9,616 nt of DNA, taken from positions 1-9,616 of the forward strand of contig CALIWP010000018.1 in the NCBI GenBank assembly GCA_938046705.1, read 5' to 3'. This stretch comes from an uncultured Campylobacter sp. GTDB taxonomy: Bacteria > Campylobacterota > Campylobacteria > Campylobacterales > Campylobacteraceae. Below are positions 6,392-9,616 of this stretch, one piece after another. The translations under genes and the position numbers were made by a program. Position 1 is the first letter of the stretch. The number at the start of each line of letters is the position of its first letter. The notes under the pieces were generated by a model. The model had not been told where the DNA came from, did not search any database, and saw only the letters and a list, made by a program, of their open reading frames with translations.

Positions 6392-7273
6392 ATGCTAAAA
6401 GAAAAAATTTTAAACAAAGAAAAGGGGCTCGTACTCTACGGACTAACGCCGCCCAAGGCCGAATTTGAGGAGTCCAAGCTGCGCGACATCTCGGATCGCT
6501 GGACGGGTAGAATAGAGAGCATAAACGCCGACGGGCTCGTACTTTACGAGGTGCAAGACGAGAGCGAGAGAAACGATAGCGAGCGGACATTCGAGTTTAG
6601 CGGAACGTTAAGCCCCGAAATTTACTACCGAGACTACCTAAGCGTCGCGACTCCGAGCGTCTTTTACCGCGTGGCTAGCGGCTACAACGAGGACGCATTT
6701 CGCGCGGCTCTAGCGGCTCAAAGCTCAAATCTAAACGTGCTTGTGGGAGCTACGTCTAGCTCGCAAAAAGTGCGGCTAAATTTGGCTCGCGCGTACGAGA
6801 TCGCGGGCGAATTTGAAAATTTAGCCGTCGGCGGAGTGTGTATCGCCGAACGTCACGCTAAAAAGGGCGACGAACCGCAAAGAATGCGCGAAAAGATCGC
6901 GGCGGGAGCGAAGTTTTTCGTCTCGCAGGCGATTTTTGACGCGCAGATGACGCGTAAGTTTTTGGAAGACTGCGCGGCCGCAAAGATAACCGAGCCGATA
7001 TTTCTCACGTTTTCTACGGCAGGCAATCCAAAAACGCTGGAGTTTATCAAATGGCTGGGCGTTAGCGTGCCTAGCTCGGTCGAAGATCGGCTAAACGCCA
7101 GTGAGGACTATCTGGCGCAAAGTTGCGAGATCATCAAAGAAATTTGGCGCGAGCTAAAGAAATTCGGCGACGAAAACGGGCTAAATTTGAGCGCAAACAT
7201 CGAAAGCGTGATGGCAAAGCGCGCCGAGATCGAGGCGAGCCTGGAGCTAGCTCGCGAGTTTAGGCTGCTTTAA
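6392..7273 (+). CDS. Methylenetetrahydrofolate-reductase-like protein (non-canonical MetF)
   Basis: The likely role is reduction of 5,10-methylene-THF to 5-methyl-THF, the methyl donor for the neighbouring MetE. The 293-residue product has the length and layout of an MTHFR barrel. LYGLTPPK (15-22) sits where MetF has its FEFFPPK motif, YEVQDESERN is at 52-61, VGGVCIAERH at 146-155, KIAAGAKFFVSQAIFD at 168-183 (the KxxAGAxFxxTQ-FFD element), and the last helices lie near 280. The usual catalytic Glu of FEFFPP appears replaced by Gly17, and no ALRGD motif is seen. This pattern recalls the FAD-independent MTHFR type described in mycobacteria, from memory rather than alignment. The ATG at 6392 has GGAAA about six bases upstream. 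The frame extends to a TTG at 6194, but that stretch is hairpin and AAATTT-rich spacer. Confidence 0.75.
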   Translation: MLKEKILNKEKGLVLYGLTPPKAEFEESKLRDISDRWTGRIESINADGLVLYEVQDESERNDSERTFEFSGTLSPEIYYRDYLSVATPSVFYRVASGYNEDAFRAALAAQSSNLNVLVGATSSSQKVRLNLARAYEIAGEFENLAVGGVCIAERHAKKGDEPQRMREKIAAGAKFFVSQAIFDAQMTRKFLEDCAAAKITEPIFLTFSTAGNPKTLEFIKWLGVSVPSSVEDRLNASEDYLAQSCEIIKEIWRELKKFGDENGLNLSANIESVMAKRAEIEASLELAREFRLL

Positions 7274-7550
7274 GGCAAGCGGTAAATTCGGGCGACAAGA
7301 GCGCGAAATTTAGGCGTTAAGGTTGCGCCGCAAAGTAAATTTTACCTTCGCGTAGGTTTGTTTAAATTTATATGCTTTTGTCCAAAATCTTAAATTTCCG
7401 TAAGGCGCTAAATTTGAAAGAGCGAAATTTAAACGAAAAGAGGCGGCAATCTCGAGAAAAAGGAGCATGGATCGTTTAAATTTGCAGACAATCGGAACGA
7501 AATAAAGCGGCGGACGGATTAAATTTAAGCAAAAAATGCGAGATAAAAAA

Positions 7551-7620
7551 GCGGCGTAAATTTAAGCGCGAGTCCGGACCGCGCGGCCTAGGCTTAATTA
7601 CCGCGCCGAAATTTAACCGC
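7551..7620. other. Long imperfect inverted repeat before the DUF3137 gene
   Basis: Left arm 7551-7570 and right arm 7602-7620 pair as 4 bp, 6 bp (AAATTT) and 5 bp (GCGCG/CGCGC), separated by small internal loops. An alternative inner dyad is GCGCG-A-GTCCGGAC-CGCGC (7566-7584), and GCCTAGGC (7586-7593) is another perfect palindrome. The strong secondary structure could be a leader element or a transcription end for the MTHFR-like gene. Confidence 0.4.
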
Positions 7621-7676
7621 ACTTGGCGGCTTTGGTTTGCGAGCCAACAAGCCACAAAATAAGCGGCCAAACGTGT

Positions 7677-7683
7677 AAAGGAG
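7677..7683 (+). promoter_or_regulatory. Ribosome binding site deciding an ACG start
   Basis: AAAGGAG is a full Shine-Dalgarno sequence. The codon five bases downstream, in the frame of the DUF3137 protein, is ACG (7689-7691). No ATG, GTG or TTG lies at suitable distance. The nearest in-frame alternatives are TTG 7623 and 7632 (no SD) and GTG 7731 (too far and inside the first membrane helix). Confidence 0.65.
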
Positions 7684-7688
7684 TTAAA

Positions 7689-8690
7689 ACGGAGATTTTA
7701 TTTACCTTTATTTTTGTCGGCGCCATAGCCGTGCTTTTTGCGCTTCCCGCGGCTTCTAATCTTTTTGCGGCCTTAGGCGAAAAACCCGCCCAAAATTTAA
7801 GCGAGAACGCTCAAAACTCAGCCCAAAGCGAGCTTTCGCCAGAGCTAAAAGAGCTAGAAAACGAGCGCGTAAATTTAGTAGCCGCCGTCAAAAAAGCAAA
7901 CCTAATCGCCCTTGCGGTAGGCGTTTGCGTAGGCGCAGCTGCGGCGTATTTTTTAGACGCGATTTTCGGCGTGACGCTGGGCGCGATCTCATATGCTGCG
8001 ACCACTAGCCTTTTGACTGCGTCTAAAAGGCGAGAATTTAGAGCAAAATTCAAACGACAAATCATAGAAAATATCGTAAAAAAGCACGGCCTTAGCTACG
8101 ATAAAGACCGCGGGCTAGGGCTTGATGATTTTTTTACGATTTACGATTGCAGGGTTGATGAGTGGAGCAGCGAGGATCTCGTTGAGGGCGTTATAGATGG
8201 TGTTAGCGTCAAATTTAGCGACTTTTACGCGGCTAAAAAGGTGAAAAAGAAAAACGGCACCGATACGGTCGTGCAGTTTCAAGGCGTGCTTTTTAAGGCG
8301 GATTTTAATAAAAAGCTAAGCTCCATAACGCAAATCGCGCACGTAAATTCGCGAAATTTAGCGGTTTACGGGCAGAAGGCAAATATGGACGACGTGAGAT
8401 TTGAGGAGATATTTGACGTCTATACGACCGATCAGATCGGCGCTAGATACGCACTTAGCCCGGCGCTGATGGAAAATTTTACTCAGCTTTGCCTCAGGCT
8501 AGATGCGCCTGTAAATGCTGTTTTTAAGGATAATCAAATCTTTATCGCTGTAGAGACCTGGCGCGACGACTTTGAGCCAGATATCCGCAAATCACTAATA
8601 AACAACGAAACCATAGCGCTTTACGAGAGCGAGATAGTAAGCTTTACCCAGATAGTAAAAGAGTTAAATTTAAACCGCAAAATTTGGTAA
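7689..8690 (+). CDS. DUF3137 membrane protein with apparent ACG start
   Basis: The function is unknown. DUF3137 proteins are bacterial membrane proteins, often found near LemA-type genes, but no lemA lies here. Counted from the ACG, the 333-residue protein has a first hydrophobic helix at about 3-22. A polar, Gln/Glu/Asn-rich linker follows, then a hydrophobic Ala/Gly-rich segment at about 71-109 (one or two helices). A soluble domain from about 125 to the end carries the family's features: the FxxIYDCRVDEW region, SVKFSDFYA, VQFQGVLFKADFNK, and FEEIFDVYTTDQIGARYALSPALMENF. The start is chosen by the AAAGGAG five bases upstream of ACG; a longer TTG start at 7623 lacks an SD. ACG initiation, a recent start-codon mutation or a base-call error are all possible. 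The gene has no close operon partner. Confidence 0.8.
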   Translation, partial: TEILFTFIFVGAIAVLFALPAASNLFAALGEKPAQNLSENAQNSAQSELSPELKELENERVNLVAAVKKANLIALAVGVCVGAAAAYFLDAIFGVTLGAISYAATTSLLTASKRREFRAKFKRQIIENIVKKHGLSYDKDRGLGLDDFFTIYDCRVDEWSSEDLVEGVIDGVSVKFSDFYAAKKVKKKNGTDTVVQFQGVLFKADFNKKLSSITQIAHVNSRNLAVYGQKANMDDVRFEEIFDVYTTDQIGARYALSPALMENFTQLCLRLDAPVNAVFKDNQIFIAVETWRDDFEPDIRKSLINNETIALYESEIVSFTQIVKELNLNRKIW

Positions 8691-8748
8691 TTTTGAAATT
8701 TGGACGGCTTTGTGGGTCGCAGCTCAAATTTGAATGCAATGATAAAAC

Positions 8749-8758
8749 TTTACGTAAA
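8749..8758. other. 10-bp palindrome upstream of the small Cys-rich gene
   Basis: TTTACGTAAA is a perfect palindrome 52 bases before the -10 box at 8811. GTAAAT words recur nearby (8754-8759 and 8776-8781). It could be an operator, but short AT-rich palindromes are common here. Confidence 0.25.
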
Positions 8759-8810
8759 TTTAATCACGATATAGCGTAAATATTTTCTAAACATTAAAGC
8801 ATTTTTGTAG

Positions 8811-8816
8811 TATAAT
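8811..8816 (+). promoter_or_regulatory. -10 box of the small secreted Cys-rich gene
   Basis: A perfect TATAAT in the context TTTTTGTAGTATAATCGC lies 30 bases before the ATG at 8847, with AT-rich sequence upstream and no clear -35. Transcription would start near 8823. AAAGGAG at 8835-8841 is the ribosome binding site, five bases from the ATG. It gives the gene a transcription unit of its own. Confidence 0.75.
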
Positions 8817-8846
8817 CGCTTTATAAATCCACACAAAGGAGTCGTC

Positions 8847-9173
8847 ATGAAAAAGTTGATTTTAGCGATCTTTTTGGCGTGTTTGGCGTTGTCTTCGGCA
8901 CAAGGCGGCCAAGAGTACGGCGATGGATTGAGAGCCGTATCCAGAGGAGAGTGGGCTAACGCGGTGCAGTATTTCACGGCAGCTTGTTATAACTATAACG
9001 ATAACGAAGCGGGCTCTTGCAAAGAGCTTGGCGTGATATACGAGTACGGCAAGGGCGGTGCGGGCCCTCAGAGAGTGAAAAAAAATGACGCTCTCTCAAA
9101 GCAAGCTTACGCGCAATGCTGCAAAAAGAGCGGTGGCCTCATGAGAGAGTGCTGCAAAAAGGTCGGCAAATAA
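8847..9173 (+). CDS. Small secreted Cys-rich protein, Sel1/Hcp-repeat-like
   Basis: The 108-residue product has a signal peptide (MKKLILAIFLACLALSSA, cleavage probably after A18). The mature part of about 90 residues resembles a single Sel1-like / Helicobacter cysteine-rich (Hcp) unit. It has a helix with GEWANAVQYFTAAC, then a loop and a helix with SCKELGVIYEYGKGG, followed by a Lys-rich segment. Mature Cys are 47, 58, 91, 92, 102 and 103. All can be paired at a spacing of 11 (47-58, 91-102, 92-103), as expected for disulfides bridging the two helices of a repeat in the periplasm. Canonical Hcp units use a shorter spacing, so membership is inferred. Start ATG has AAAGGAG five bases upstream and a strong -10 box. 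The function is unknown; related proteins are thought to mediate protein contacts. Confidence 0.85.
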   Translation: MKKLILAIFLACLALSSAQGGQEYGDGLRAVSRGEWANAVQYFTAACYNYNDNEAGSCKELGVIYEYGKGGAGPQRVKKNDALSKQAYAQCCKKSGGLMRECCKKVGK

Positions 9174-9276
9174 TCGCGGCTCGTTCTGGGCACTAGCTTT
9201 AAGTATGCGGTCGCTTTTGGCGTGAAATTTAGCCTTGGGCGGCTCGCATACGAAATTTATGTTTTAGCGATTTTTT
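9172..9276 (+). terminator. Structured 3' region ending in a T-run
   Basis: AATCGC (9172-9177, at the stop codon) can pair with GCGATT (9267-9272), which runs straight into TTTT. Inside, GTATGCG (9203-9209) pairs perfectly with CGCATAC (9245-9251) and encloses CGC-TTTTG-GCG (9212-9222) and GCC-TTG-GGC (9232-9240). The direct repeat GCGGCTCG occurs at 9176 and 9239. The T-run suggests transcription end, but the closing stem is long-range, so its role as a classical terminator is uncertain. Confidence 0.4.
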
Positions 9277-9460
9277 AAAGAATTGATAGTGATTTTGCAT
9301 TTGTTTGAAGTCTACCTATTTAGTAGTTTTTTGAATTACTGATTTTTTATTTTCTTGCTATTTTATGAAACCGTATGATCAATAGGTTCAAATTGAACCT
9401 TATATAGAGGCAATTTTTAGAATTTAAATTTGACGGCAATACTCGAAATCCAGGAATAAT
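9277..9460. other. AT-rich spacer between convergent genes
   Basis: I find no gene here. It is T-rich on the plus strand up to about 9365. A plus-strand ATG at 9366 runs only six codons. The one prominent element is the dyad at 9384-9400. Confidence 0.5.
9384..9400. promoter_or_regulatory. 17-bp perfect dyad, operator-like
   Basis: AGGTTCAA and TTGAACCT are exact inverted copies around a single A. It is followed by TATATAG on the plus strand, so TTGAAC/TATATA could belong to a promoter, though the spacing (three bases) is wrong for a -35/-10 pair. No T-run follows on either strand, so it is not an obvious terminator. It has the look of a dimeric regulator site. Confidence 0.35.
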
Positions 9461-9616
9461 TTAACTCGGTATGATTGAATTTTTCCTAGCCGTTTTTGCA
9501 AGCGAATATAGTACGAGAAGCATCAAAAAACCGTAGACTAGATTTGAAGTTTTTAGCGTAATATCTAAGTACTCATCAAATTTTAGAAAATTAACTACTT
9601 CATTGTTTAAAGTTTT
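9461..9616 (-). CDS. C-terminal end of an unidentified membrane protein (start outside window)
   Basis: On the minus strand the frame is open from the right edge to a TAA at 9461-9463, giving 51 residues. They begin KTLNNEVVNFLKFDEYLD, contain the hydrophobic helix NLVYGFLMLLVLYSLA (about 25-40 of the visible part), and end in a basic tail KTARKNSIIPS. A hydrophobic helix followed by positive residues is typical of a last membrane segment with a cytoplasmic C terminus. I do not recognise the family. The gene converges on the small Cys-rich gene. The overlapping plus-strand frame of 21 codons from 9471 lacks a usable ribosome binding site. That the frame is real is likely but not certain, given its short visible length. 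Confidence 0.55.
   Translation of the reverse strand, partial: KTLNNEVVNFLKFDEYLDITLKTSNLVYGFLMLLVLYSLAKTARKNSIIPS

Larger units (their letters stand above)
7274..7688. repeat. Gene-free stretch densely studded with AAATTT
   Basis: No credible gene is seen. AAATTT begins at 7306, 7337, 7364, 7392, 7410, 7425, 7478, 7521, 7558 and 7609, ten times in the first 349 bp, where chance would give fewer than one. Most are embedded as TAAATTTA, GAAATTTA or similar, separated by GC-rich words. A 12-codon frame at 7467 (SD only one base from its ATG) and a minus-strand frame at 7476-7670 are not convincing. No clear -10 box is found for the downstream gene. TATATG near 7369 is the best weak candidate. 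Confidence 0.6.

Noticed and set aside
7467..7505. Mini-ORF (ATG at 7467, 12 codons)
   Set aside because: AGGAG is only one base from the ATG, too close for efficient initiation, and no promoter or further support is visible.
7306..7614. CRISPR-like array suggested by regularly recurring AAATTT
   Set aside because: The repeated unit is only six bases, the spacing is irregular, and the same word is enriched in all other spacers of the window.
7476..7670. Minus-strand frame of 64 codons before the DUF3137 gene
   Set aside because: There is no ribosome binding site, the composition is dictated by repeated AAATTT words, and it overlaps the DUF3137 leader and SD.
9384..9400. tRNA T-arm remnant (GGTTCAAAT)
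   Set aside because: The flanking bases do not form the 5-bp T-stem around TTCAAAT, and no anticodon arm or acceptor stem is found nearby.
9471..9536. Plus-strand 21-codon frame starting ATGATTGAA
   Set aside because: The only AGGA upstream is about 15 bases away, and the frame is antisense to a better-supported partial membrane protein.

Overview
The window looks like a chromosomal segment of a Campylobacter of the higher-GC, human-associated type (showae / rectus / curvus / concisus-like). The evidence is the family content (epsilonproteobacterial-style L35/L20, MetE, CoaE), AAGGA-type ribosome binding sites, TATAAT-type -10 boxes with poor -35 boxes, and a very strong excess of AAATTT and CAAATTTG words. 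The species cannot be fixed from sequence reading alone. I see no rRNA, tRNA, insertion sequence, phage gene or CRISPR array.

Left part (1-1717). The 3' half of coaE (dephospho-CoA kinase) runs in from the left edge. It converges on a minus-strand gene for a single-pass, periplasm-facing protein of unknown function. Behind that, also on the minus strand, is the ribosomal operon rpmI-rplT (L35, L20). It has its own -10 box and an intrinsic terminator, and infC is not next to it.

Middle (1718-7273). Divergent from rpmI is a secreted C69-family dipeptidase whose predicted signal cleavage exposes an N-terminal Cys nucleophile. A 463-bp gene-free stretch follows, holding two candidate promoters, a 9-codon leader-like ORF and several dyads. 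It leads into metE (cobalamin-independent methionine synthase, zinc and homocysteine residues intact). Downstream of two strong hairpins lies a gene for a methylenetetrahydrofolate-reductase-like protein that is clearly not a textbook MetF. Together metE and this gene would make and use 5-methyl-THF for methionine synthesis.

Right part (7274-9616). A 415-bp gene-free stretch has ten AAATTT words in its first 349 bp. It leads to a two-helix membrane protein with a DUF3137 domain, whose best-placed start codon is ACG rather than ATG. Next is a small secreted Cys-rich protein resembling one Sel1/Hcp repeat unit, with its own promoter and a structured 3' region. After a 287-bp AT-rich spacer with a 17-bp dyad, the C-terminal 51 codons of an unidentified minus-strand membrane protein enter from the right edge.

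No unmistakable new system is present. The most interesting points are the AAATTT (RAATTY) density, the unusual MTHFR-like partner of metE, the metE leader, the ACG start and the Cys-paired secreted protein.
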